A stretch of 17,693 nt of DNA from an uncultured Saprospiraceae bacterium (GTDB lineage: Bacteria; Bacteroidota; Bacteroidia; Chitinophagales; Saprospiraceae). Shown here piece by piece: positions 1-7,177 of this stretch (position 1 is its first letter; every line of letters starts with the position of its first letter). The translations under genes and the position numbers were made by a program. The stretch is from positions 1 through 17,693 of the forward strand of contig CALFYH010000144.1 of the NCBI GenBank assembly GCA_937952155.1. Reading direction: 5' to 3'. The notes under the pieces were generated by a model. The model saw only the letters and a list, made by a program, of their open reading frames with translations. It searched no databases and was not told the origin of the DNA.

Positions 1-1017
1 ACCATCGATGCCCTTGAAGATATGATATCTTCCGGTTATGTAAAGATGACAAAACACCCTGAGCGGCCGCTGTATATCTACAACTATACGGCTAAGGCGC
101 AGTATGAGTATTTGTGGAATGAAGTGACTATGCTTTGTAGGGGATTGATATTGGATGAAAATTATACGATTGTGGCAAGACCGTTTACTAAGTTTTTTAA
201 TTATGGCGAAGTAGCCAATGAGGTCATTCCGTTGCTGCCATTTGAAGTGTATGACAAAATAGATGGCTCATTAGGTATTTTGTATTGGTGGAATGATCAC
301 CCGTACATCGCTACTCGTGGGTCATTTATGAGCGAACAAGCCATCAAAGCCAATGAACTTTTACATGGTAAATATGCCCAATGTATCGACAAACTGGACA
401 AACATAAAACTTATCTTTTTGAGATTATTTACCCTGAAAATCGTATAGTCATAGACTATGGTCATAAAGAAGAATTGGTATTATTGGCTATCGTTGATTT
501 AGCAACAGGTGTGGAGTCACCTATGACAGATATAGGTTTTCCTGTGGTGAAAAGATATGATGGATTGAATGATCTCGAGGATATCTGGATGATGCAGATA
601 GACGAAAAGGAAGGTTTTATCATACGATTTGAGAATGGATTTAGGGTCAAAATCAAGTTTGCCGAGTATGTTCGCTTGCATAGGATCATCACTCAGGTCT
701 CTTCCAAAACCATTTGGGAGCATCTACGCGACAACCTATCAATGGACGAATTGCTTGAAAAAGTACCTGATGAGTTTTATAATTGGGTGCATACGATGAT
801 TGATGAATTTTGGGATGCCTATCGAAAAATAGAAGCCGAAGCAAAAGCCGAATACAAAGAACTAGAAGACCGAAAGGCAACCGCGTTTTATTTTCAGACG
901 AGTAAACATCCTGCCATCCTATTCAAGATTTATGAAAAAAGACCATATCATGCTATCATCTGGAAGTTGTTGAAGCCGAAATATGAAAGGCCATTTAGGA
1001 ATGATTTAGAAAATTAA
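1..1017 (+). CDS. T4 Rnl1-like RNA ligase (5' partial)
   Basis: ATP-dependent RNA ligase of the nucleotidyltransferase superfamily, resembling phage T4 RNA ligase 1, which seals 3'-OH/5'-phosphate RNA ends through ligase-AMP and RNA-adenylate intermediates. Numbering from the ATG at 22: motif I KIDGS with the adenylated lysine at K79, a TRGSFMSEQA segment (98-107) matching T4 Rnl1 KGSIKSEQA, motif III-like LFEIIYPENRIV (E134), motif IV EGFIIRF (E197) and motif V VKIKF (K210, K212). An upstream CRGLI segment (39-43) also matches Rnl1. The frame stays open to the first base of the window (T-I-D-A-L-E-D before that ATG), so the ATG at 22 is probably internal and a short N-terminus is missing. 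The C-terminal ~110 residues are helical and charged, like the Rnl1 C-terminal domain. It lies 11 bp before hen1 on the same strand, so it is probably co-transcribed. The family assignment is strong; the RNA substrate (perhaps cleaved tRNA) is inferred. Confidence 0.9.
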   Translation, partial: TIDALEDMISSGYVKMTKHPERPLYIYNYTAKAQYEYLWNEVTMLCRGLILDENYTIVARPFTKFFNYGEVANEVIPLLPFEVYDKIDGSLGILYWWNDHPYIATRGSFMSEQAIKANELLHGKYAQCIDKLDKHKTYLFEIIYPENRIVIDYGHKEELVLLAIVDLATGVESPMTDIGFPVVKRYDGLNDLEDIWMMQIDEKEGFIIRFENGFRVKIKFAEYVRLHRIITQVSSKTIWEHLRDNLSMDELLEKVPDEFYNWVHTMIDEFWDAYRKIEAEAKAEYKELEDRKATAFYFQTSKHPAILFKIYEKRPYHAIIWKLLKPKYERPFRNDLEN

Positions 1018-1028
1018 ATGAATGTAAA

Positions 1029-2339
1029 ATGATAATAAAAATTAAATGTAAAAATGAATTTCTGTTAGATATTCTTTATAGAAATCCAAACACTGACTTT
1101 GGCTTATATGCTAGGCCACTTAAAAAAGGTGTTGTAATCGGAAATGTAATTACTTCTCATCAATATGATATTGTTTTTCAAGATTCCAAGTATAGTTATT
1201 TACCTGAAGAAAGCAATCAAATAGACTTTCAGAGTTATTGCAGCCCATTAGTGGTGATGGATATTTGTACCGACTTTTTCAGTCATTTGCTTAAGGCAAA
1301 GTATGATGTTCTGTCCAAAGAATTGTCATGGTTACATAGGACTATTGGTGATATCGATATTGAAAAATGTACCATAGAAATACCTTCATTTTACATTAAT
1401 TCAAGTTGGGTGAGAAATGAATTGTTTTTAATATCAAAATATTTTGAAGGAGTAACAACACAATATCAAAAGGGACATAATTTTAAACTTGTCATTGAGG
1501 CTAATTCTGTTTTTGATGCTATAAATTTGCTAAGTCTGACTGCCTTATTTACGCACATTACAAATGAATATGGTATCTATACATATATTGACGAATCATT
1601 TGCAGATAAATATGCCAGGATCTTGACTAATCTGGATAATGTACCATATTTTGTATTTTATCTTTTCATTAAAAGAGCAGTGCGGTCAGAAAAGTTGTTT
1701 TTGATGGTGAAGCCGGTTTTTGAATCATACCTTCTTAAAAATGGTCTGAAGACAGAACTGACATGGTACCCAACTCATCAGGCAAGAATTATCTACATTT
1801 TAGATAAGCTAGATTTTAATATCCCTATTCTCGATATTGGTTGTGGAGAATTGCTATATTATAAAAAAGTCATGAGTAAAGGTTTCAAACAATCTTATTA
1901 TGCAGTTGATAGTGATGAAAAGTTTGAAGACATTGCAATAGCGATAGGCTCAAGATATTCTGAAAATAATTTATCGTTTTTCTCAAATTTGAATCATTAT
2001 CCGGATCAAGAAAAAGTAAGTATTATCATGTCAGAAGTGATAGAACATAATACAAAGGAAAATGCTTTGTCGCTTATTAAACGAGCTTTAGGTCTGAATT
2101 TTGCATCCATTATTATCACAACACCAAATGCTGATTTTAATAAATATTATAGCGAAACAATGGAGCGAAGACACGATGATCATCAATTTGAACCATCAGC
2201 TGATGAATTTAAGAAACTGATTTGGGAAGGTGTAAACAATGACGAAACTGTGGAAGTACATTTTGATTTTATTGGTGACAATATTAATGGAGTCCAACCT
2301 ACGCAAGTCTGTATAATCACTAAAAAAGAAGTAAAATGA
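1029..2339 (+). CDS. hen1: Hen1-type RNA 3'-terminal ribose 2'-O-methyltransferase
   Basis: Bacterial Hen1 homologue of 436 aa. Family members use SAM to methylate the 2'-OH of the 3'-terminal nucleotide of a broken RNA before sealing, which protects the junction from being cut again. The C-terminal half is the methyltransferase: SAM-binding LDIGCGE (268-274), acidic YAVDSD (291-296), metal-site SEVIEH (E336, E339, H340) and a TTPN...RHDDHQFE block (364-388), where H385 is the likely fourth metal ligand; this matches the E-x-x-E-H plus distal His pattern of plant and clostridial Hen1. Residues 1-240 fit the divergent Hen1 N-terminal domain, which in known systems binds and activates the Pnkp ligase module. 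That partner is encoded immediately downstream with a 4-base ATGA overlap, indicating translational coupling. The start at 1029 gives the N-terminus expected of the family (short beta strand, then a leucine-rich helix). Confidence 0.92.
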   Translation: MIIKIKCKNEFLLDILYRNPNTDFGLYARPLKKGVVIGNVITSHQYDIVFQDSKYSYLPEESNQIDFQSYCSPLVVMDICTDFFSHLLKAKYDVLSKELSWLHRTIGDIDIEKCTIEIPSFYINSSWVRNELFLISKYFEGVTTQYQKGHNFKLVIEANSVFDAINLLSLTALFTHITNEYGIYTYIDESFADKYARILTNLDNVPYFVFYLFIKRAVRSEKLFLMVKPVFESYLLKNGLKTELTWYPTHQARIIYILDKLDFNIPILDIGCGELLYYKKVMSKGFKQSYYAVDSDEKFEDIAIAIGSRYSENNLSFFSNLNHYPDQEKVSIIMSEVIEHNTKENALSLIKRALGLNFASIIITTPNADFNKYYSETMERRHDDHQFEPSADEFKKLIWEGVNNDETVEVHFDFIGDNINGVQPTQVCIITKKEVK

Positions 2340-3520
2340 ACGAAAAACGAAATATAAAAAACAGAATAGAATGGTTCTGTCAGAACAAGATAAATGCCTT
2401 TTCTCCAACGATCTCTCCGGCCCCAAAATCATGGGAAAAGAATGAAATCGAATCTCCGTTTGAAGGATTAAAATACTATTTCGATCGGGGTGTAACACAT
2501 TTCGTAGTTCAAAAAAAATATATGGGCTCTTATTGTGACATATATTTGAAAAAAGATATCAATGATAGTTATTTTGTGAGTAGAAATGGCCATAAAGTAA
2601 TGCATATTGATGTAGAAAAAGCAATAATGGCTTGCGCAGATATACATGCTAGATTTGATTGGCAAGATCTAAGTTTAGTAATCATACAGGCCGAAATGTT
2701 GCCATGGAGTGTACTAGGCAAAGGATTGATCAATAATGAGTTTTGGGCTTATCATCATTCGCACAAGACGCATCATGATTATCTCAAACAATCAGAATTG
2801 TATGACAAAATAGAAATGGTAAGGTCATCAGAAACCTATCAAAAATATATTTCTGATAAAAAAGTGTTAGGTGAAAAGGCCATTAAGAAAGAATATCCTT
2901 CACATGTTTCTAGGCAGTATGATTCTATTGAAGCTTTTAAAGTATTAGATCTTGATATATACGAAAAAGGGATCAACATTTATGGGGATCAAATTTCGCA
3001 TTTTGGAATTGAAGGTGAAATTTCCTTTAAACCGTTTAATGTACTAAAAAAAGTCTTTGATGATGGGACTGAATTAGTTCTAAATGATAATCTTAGTTTT
3101 AAGGAAGTAAGTGATGACGAGTTTTTAGAATTTACAATTGAGACACTTGACGACCTAGAAGTCAAATCAGAATTAGTAACCGAATGGTTTCATAAATTAT
3201 CTTTAGATAAGGAAGAAGGTATTGTAATAAAACCACGTATTACATTTATTAAAAATTTGCCACCAGCATTGAAAGTCAGAAACAACCAATATCTGGTAAT
3301 GATTTATGGCATCGACTTTATTAACAACTATCCATACAACATGCAAAAAAGGAATATTGATAAAAAAATCCAATGTTCTATAAACGATTGGGCTATCAAT
3401 CATGCATTGTTAAAGGTAAAATATAAGGATATTCATTCTGAAAATTACCACTTAAAAAATTTGGTTTATGATCGTATAATGGGAGAAAAAATAGAATCTA
3501 CCATTGATTCGCGACTTTAA
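2336..3520 (+). CDS. Stand-alone Pnkp-type RNA ligase (adenylyltransferase) module
   Basis: This 394-aa protein corresponds to the C-terminal ligase domain of bacterial Pnkp, here without the fused kinase and phosphoesterase. The N-terminus carries the Pnkp-like lead-in (SPTISP, then ESPFEGLKYYFDRGV, about 23-53), followed by motif I KYMGS with the predicted adenylated lysine K61. Further features are VSRNG (81-85), motif III VIIQAEMLPWS (E120), motif IV EEGIVIKP (E294, K299), motif V ALKVRNNQYLVMIYG (K313, R315) and a C-terminal end ESTIDSRL resembling the ESEPVDPRL-like tail of Pnkp. The residue after motif I GS is Tyr (Y66) where Pnkp usually has Arg. The gene overlaps hen1 by 4 bases. In known Pnkp/Hen1 complexes the ligase needs the Hen1 N-terminal domain for sealing, so a Hen1-ligase complex is the natural inference. 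Annotation pipelines may leave this as hypothetical. The activity itself is inferred. Confidence 0.85.
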   Translation: MNEKRNIKNRIEWFCQNKINAFSPTISPAPKSWEKNEIESPFEGLKYYFDRGVTHFVVQKKYMGSYCDIYLKKDINDSYFVSRNGHKVMHIDVEKAIMACADIHARFDWQDLSLVIIQAEMLPWSVLGKGLINNEFWAYHHSHKTHHDYLKQSELYDKIEMVRSSETYQKYISDKKVLGEKAIKKEYPSHVSRQYDSIEAFKVLDLDIYEKGINIYGDQISHFGIEGEISFKPFNVLKKVFDDGTELVLNDNLSFKEVSDDEFLEFTIETLDDLEVKSELVTEWFHKLSLDKEEGIVIKPRITFIKNLPPALKVRNNQYLVMIYGIDFINNYPYNMQKRNIDKKIQCSINDWAINHALLKVKYKDIHSENYHLKNLVYDRIMGEKIESTIDSRL

Positions 3521-3567
3521 TCGTTTGTATTTTAGTTTAATTATTCTTTCAAAAATTAAAAATTGTA

Positions 3568-4488
3568 ATGAGCAAATATAGAAATCCACAATTATTAATC
3601 CTAGTAGGTCCACCAGGTTCTGGTAAGTCCACTTTTGCAAAATATCACTTAAGAACTGAAGAAAACTGGTTTAGAGTAAATAGAGATGATTTACGCCTGA
3701 TGCAATTTAGTCAAGAAAATTTGAGCGAAGATGAAGAAGCTTTGCTCACCAAAATGGTAGATAGTGCAATCATATCTTTGCTTAATAATAAAGTCAATGT
3801 TATAGTAGATGCCACGCACACCAGAAAGGAGTTCTTAAATCAATACATCATTAAGTTTAACCATCTAGCCGATATTTCTTTTAAATTATTTGAAGTAGAA
3901 GCGGAAGAATTGAAGCAAAGAGTGATTCAAAGACACCAAGAAACAGGAAAATTTATTCCACCGAATGTCTTAAAACGATTTATTGAACAATACGAAAATG
4001 TAAAAAATAACTTTGATTTTGAAATGAGACCTAAAATCCGTCCTGAAAATGTAATCCGTCATCAAGATCCATCCCTACCCAAAGCCATCATATGCGACTT
4101 AGATGGCACACTTGCCCTTATGAACGGACGTAACCCATTTGATGCATCTACATGCGAATCTGACTTACCAAATACGCCAGTGGTAAATATCGTAAAAAAT
4201 TATCACGAGCTCGGATACAAGATCATTCTTGCATCAGGTAGGGAAGATATTTATAAGACACAGACATTGGCTTGGCTAGAAAAATTTGGTATTTCTTACG
4301 ATCAATTATTTATGCGAGCTGCTGGTGATTACAGAAAGGATGCAGTGATTAAAAAGGAAATGTTTGACACGCAGATAGAAGGAAAATACTTCGTTGAGTT
4401 TGTACTAGACGATAGAAATCAAGTTGTAGATCTCTGGCGCAAGGACTTAAATCTTCCTTGTTTTCAAGTGTATTATGGGGATTTTTGA
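3568..4488 (+). CDS. T4 PNK-like polynucleotide 5'-kinase / 3'-phosphatase
   Basis: A 306-aa end-healing enzyme with the T4 polynucleotide kinase architecture. The N-terminal kinase has P-loop GPPGSGKST (14-22), NRDDLR (D40 matches the T4 general base Asp35, R43 matches Arg38), VDATHT (80-85) and a lid RHQETGKFIPPNVL (122-135). The C-terminal half is a HAD phosphatase: CDLDGTLALMNGR (nucleophile D177, D179), LASGRE (S223, R225), GDYRKD (K257) and LDDRNQVVDLW (D281, D282), ending in a YGDF tail as in T4 Pnk. The expected role is to phosphorylate 5'-OH ends and remove 3'-phosphate or 2',3'-cyclic phosphate from cut RNA, preparing it for the ligases upstream. It starts 47 bp after the ligase gene on the same strand, and no TAnnTTTG promoter is visible in the gap, so it is probably part of the operon. 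Bacterial Pnkp uses a calcineurin-like phosphoesterase instead, so the HAD domain here is a notable substitution. Confidence 0.93.
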   Translation: MSKYRNPQLLILVGPPGSGKSTFAKYHLRTEENWFRVNRDDLRLMQFSQENLSEDEEALLTKMVDSAIISLLNNKVNVIVDATHTRKEFLNQYIIKFNHLADISFKLFEVEAEELKQRVIQRHQETGKFIPPNVLKRFIEQYENVKNNFDFEMRPKIRPENVIRHQDPSLPKAIICDLDGTLALMNGRNPFDASTCESDLPNTPVVNIVKNYHELGYKIILASGREDIYKTQTLAWLEKFGISYDQLFMRAAGDYRKDAVIKKEMFDTQIEGKYFVEFVLDDRNQVVDLWRKDLNLPCFQVYYGDF

Positions 4489-4498
4489 TTTAGAAAGA

Positions 4499-5470
4499 CT
4501 ACTCTTGATGAGCAGCTCTTCTCAATCTATCATTTATCGCAATACCCAAATCTCTATCTGGCACTAACTCTGCATAGATCACATCCAAATCACAACTATC
4601 CAGATATCTCATTCCTGCAAAAAGATGAAATGCGGCATCTCCAAAATTTGAAGATGGAGATAATACAATCTGGTGTTTTACTGGAATACCTTGTACAAAT
4701 TGATTAAATGCTATAATACCTGTTCTTTCGAGATTGCCGGTTTTGGCTAATTCGTGAATATTTCCTAGGATCAGTGGCACTTTGGGCGCATAATGGCTTG
4801 TTAACATTCCTGGTGCTTCAGGATTTGATGTGGAAATATCTCTTATCTTGATATCACCAATCTCTGCAGTCAGGCTTTCTATAGAAAGGCCACCTTTGCG
4901 TAGCACTTCTACTTCTCCTTGGTCATTCATACCAATGATTGTACTTTCGAGGCCTACATCACACGGACCACCATCCAATATATAATATACTTTGTGGCCC
5001 AACTGGTCTGCAACGTGCTGTGCAGTAGTAGGGCTGATATACCCAAATGGATTTGCACTTGGTGCCGCTAATGGGAAGTCCAATTTTTCAAGCAATGCTC
5101 GCGTTACATCATGTGCTGGGATTCGTACAGCTACATATTCTGATCCAGCTGTGACCAGATCGGGAATATTGAGCTTCTTTTTCATCAAAAAAGTAAGCGG
5201 ACCTGGTGTAAATTTCTTAGCCAATATTCCAAAAACTTCAGGAACTTCCGTTACATATTCTTTGGCTTGTTCAAAAGATGCTAAATGAATGATTAATGGA
5301 TCAAAACTCGGCCTGTTCTTTATTTGAAATATTTTTGCAACAGCTTTGACATTCAGTGCATTAGCGGCAAGTCCATACACTGTTTCTGTTGGGATCGCTA
5401 CGGCTTCTCCTTTTTGAAGGAGTGTAGCTGCTATATCCAGATTATTACCAATAAATGCTGAGTTCGACAT
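4499..5470 (-). CDS. sua5: L-threonylcarbamoyladenylate synthase (long Sua5 form)
   Basis: Makes threonylcarbamoyl-AMP from threonine, bicarbonate and ATP for t6A37 modification of ANN-decoding tRNAs; cytoplasmic. With the ATG at 5470 the protein is 323 aa. The YrdC/TsaC domain (about 1-200) shows PTETVYGL (27-34), KNRP (51-54), a P-G-P-LTF segment, VAVRIP (113-118), APSAN (136-140) and LESTI (174-178). The linker APGMLTSHYAPK (219-230) leads to the C-terminal Sua5 domain (about 232-323), so this is the two-domain Sua5 type rather than short TsaC. A TTG at 5500 in the same frame would add 10 residues, but a TAnnTTTG box lies inside that stretch and family N-termini begin near the ATG, so the ATG was chosen. 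It is convergent with the RNA-repair cassette, with only 10 bp between stop codons. Confidence 0.95.
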   Translation of the reverse strand: MSNSAFIGNNLDIAATLLQKGEAVAIPTETVYGLAANALNVKAVAKIFQIKNRPSFDPLIIHLASFEQAKEYVTEVPEVFGILAKKFTPGPLTFLMKKKLNIPDLVTAGSEYVAVRIPAHDVTRALLEKLDFPLAAPSANPFGYISPTTAQHVADQLGHKVYYILDGGPCDVGLESTIIGMNDQGEVEVLRKGGLSIESLTAEIGDIKIRDISTSNPEAPGMLTSHYAPKVPLILGNIHELAKTGNLERTGIIAFNQFVQGIPVKHQIVLSPSSNFGDAAFHLFAGMRYLDSCDLDVIYAELVPDRDLGIAINDRLRRAAHQE

Positions 5471-5477
5471 ATTGGCA

Positions 5478-5485
5478 CAAAGATA
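5478..5485 (-). promoter_or_regulatory. sua5 promoter -7 box, TATCTTTG
   Basis: An exact match to the Bacteroidota -7 consensus TAnnTTTG lies 7 bases before the sua5 ATG. Transcription would start within a few bases of the start codon, giving a leaderless or nearly leaderless message. No TTG sits at the usual -33 distance; the nearest, at 5498-5500, is only 12 bases upstream. Confidence 0.5.
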
Positions 5486-5521
5486 TTTTATTTTAATCAA
5501 ATCTTCATAATATTCAGATAA

Positions 5522-5571
5522 AAAAGATAATATGTATTAATAAAATATTGAATACTTAATTATTATCTTTT
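5522..5571. terminator. AT-rich inverted repeat, possible terminator
   Basis: Two perfect 11-base arms, AAAAGATAATA (5522-5532) and TATTATCTTTT (5561-5571), flank a 28-base loop in which GTATT (5534-5538) and AATAC (5551-5555) can pair further. On the - strand it follows the transglycosylase stop and ends in a run of five T, which would suit a weak intrinsic terminator ahead of the sua5 promoter. The stem is almost entirely A/T, so stability is doubtful. Confidence 0.4.
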
Positions 5572-5615
5572 CTAACTGAAGGCCAAATTGTCTTTTATCT
5601 CAAGAAATGTGCTGT

Positions 5616-6863
5616 TTACTTGCTTATACGAATGATACTTCCCGGAGGCAATCCTTTATCAGGATCGATATTGTTAAACGCCAGCAAATCATTGAGTGAA
5701 ATGTCATTGGCTTTTGCAATATCCATCAATGATTCTTTTCTCTTCATTTTATATAGGATCGGCTTTTCACTATCTGGCAACAATACTTTAGCTAATGCTT
5801 TGAGCTTGGAACTTTCTTTAAAGTTGTCCCTGACCAGATTATATCTCCTTTGGATTATAGCCAAATGTTCTATTTTTTGGCCCATAGGCAAATTTTCTAT
5901 TGGAACTTGCTCATTGCTTGGCACTCTTACAAAACTATATGGGCTTGTCGTTATGTGTTCTACGTTGCTATATTTTTCTATAAAAGTAAACATCTTCATG
6001 TCAGGCAAAACAAGGTGATATTCTCCATTTTCATTTTCCGGAATAACATCTTTTCGGTACATTGGATTCAAAAAACGGATAAGATCTAGGTCAATTTCCA
6101 ATTCCTTACTCAACTTTTTAAATTCCGTTTTCTCAAATACTTTGACAGTGATAATGTATTTTAGATCTTCTGAAGGTTCTGTTGGCGTCAAATCATGTAA
6201 GTAGTAATAATTCATCAGATAAGATGCAGCAATAAACCTAGGAATATACTTTTTGGTTTCCTTGGGTAGATATTCGTAAATTTGCCAATAGTCTGCTACA
6301 CCACCTGCTTTTTTTATTGCTTTATTGAGTGTGCCAGTACCGCAATTATATGCTGCAATGGCCAATGTCCAGTTGCCATAAGACTCATAAAGTAATTTTA
6401 AGTAATCTAGTGCCTTATCTGTGGATTTTACCAAATCGCGACGTTCATCGATATATCTATCGACTTTAAGACCATACAATTCGGCAGTACCTTCCATAAA
6501 TTGCCAAATACCAGCAGCGCCTTGATGCGATTCCGTATTGGGTAGGAGCGCAGTTTCGACTACCGCGATATACTTAAGCTCATCTGGAAGATTTTTTTCT
6601 CTTAAGGCATTCTCTATCATTGGAAAATACAATGATGTCCTGCCAAGGATCGTCTGCGCTTCATTCCTGCGCTTTTCGACCAAGTTAATAACCTGCTCTG
6701 TCACTTCTTCAGTAACACGCACGTCGATGATAGTATTGAGATTTTCTACTCTTCTGATGATGTCATTATTCAAGAGGGATTTTGCATAAATGGACACCAT
6801 ATCGCCAAAACAGAGAAAACACACTATCACAAGTTTGCTTGTAATAATATTAAATGTGTTCAT
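5616..6863 (-). CDS. MltD-like lytic transglycosylase with LysM domain
   Basis: Periplasmic peptidoglycan-cleaving enzyme of 415 aa. The N-terminus is a signal peptide (hydrophobic VIVCFLCFG about 12-20, cleavage probably after YAK near residue 28). The SLT domain (about 80-215) has the catalytic Glu in VVETALLPN (E103), HQGAAGIWQFM (113-123) and AIAAYNCGTG (168-177), the usual family blocks. A weaker LysM-like segment lies about 228-290, and a clear C-terminal LysM (about 371-415: LYKMKRKESLMDIA, LLAFNNI, LPPGSIIRI) should bind glycan. The SLT-plus-LysM layout is that of membrane-bound MltD, but no lipobox cysteine is evident. It is transcribed alone from a predicted promoter at 7010-7017 with a leader of about 140 bases. 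Confidence 0.9.
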   Translation of the reverse strand: MNTFNIITSKLVIVCFLCFGDMVSIYAKSLLNNDIIRRVENLNTIIDVRVTEEVTEQVINLVEKRRNEAQTILGRTSLYFPMIENALREKNLPDELKYIAVVETALLPNTESHQGAAGIWQFMEGTAELYGLKVDRYIDERRDLVKSTDKALDYLKLLYESYGNWTLAIAAYNCGTGTLNKAIKKAGGVADYWQIYEYLPKETKKYIPRFIAASYLMNYYYLHDLTPTEPSEDLKYIITVKVFEKTEFKKLSKELEIDLDLIRFLNPMYRKDVIPENENGEYHLVLPDMKMFTFIEKYSNVEHITTSPYSFVRVPSNEQVPIENLPMGQKIEHLAIIQRRYNLVRDNFKESSKLKALAKVLLPDSEKPILYKMKRKESLMDIAKANDISLNDLLAFNNIDPDKGLPPGSIIRISK

Positions 6864-7177
6864 GGTAAAATTTAAATTCGGATTTGGGGGCTAATTAATA
6901 ATTGTAAAGTAAAGCTTCAGTAAATAATAAAAATGGAACTGCTGCAAGCTACTTTCACCAAAAAATGTATTCAATTACCATAATTTGGGGTGTAAATATT
7001 TTGGGACTGCAAAGATAGTACTAAATCAAGTAAAATCTCCAAGACAATACACTTGTTAACAAATTATTATCTGTATTTAACTTAATTTCAATAATTATGC
7101 CAAATTTTATTTTAACACTTTCTTCCGTCTGAAATATATTTAATGGCAGTACGTAATTTATCGACTTACATCTTCTT
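6864..7177. other. Intergenic region gatA / transglycosylase gene
   Basis: This 314-bp AT-rich gap holds the predicted transglycosylase promoter (7010-7017) and an untranslated leader of about 140 bases below it. A short frame of 63 codons crosses from the gatA end to 7021 but shows no domain or start signal and is not called. A 10-base palindrome TTGTTAACAA sits at 7053-7062. No RNA gene, terminator hairpin or riboswitch was recognised. Confidence 0.5.
7010..7017 (-). promoter_or_regulatory. Transglycosylase promoter -7 box, TATCTTTG
   Basis: An exact TAnnTTTG match on the - strand upstream of the lytic transglycosylase gene. A TTG at 7040-7042 lies 22 bases upstream, slightly wider than the usual -33 spacing. 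The inferred start near 7004 leaves a leader of about 140 bases before the ATG at 6863. Confidence 0.5.

Noticed and set aside
22..24. ATG at 22 as the true start of the Rnl1-like ligase
   Set aside because: The frame is open upstream to base 1 and the residues before it continue in a plausible helix; family members have extra N-terminal residues, so the gene was called 5' partial.
4485..4498. 14-base string TTGATTTAGAAAGA, also present at 12234-12247, in both cases just after a + strand stop codon
   Set aside because: One 14-base match in AT-rich DNA of this length is near chance expectation, and neither copy forms a hairpin or matches an attachment site.
7053..7062. Palindrome TTGTTAACAA as an operator for the transglycosylase gene
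   Set aside because: A single 10-base palindrome without a second copy or good spacing to the -7 box is not convincing.
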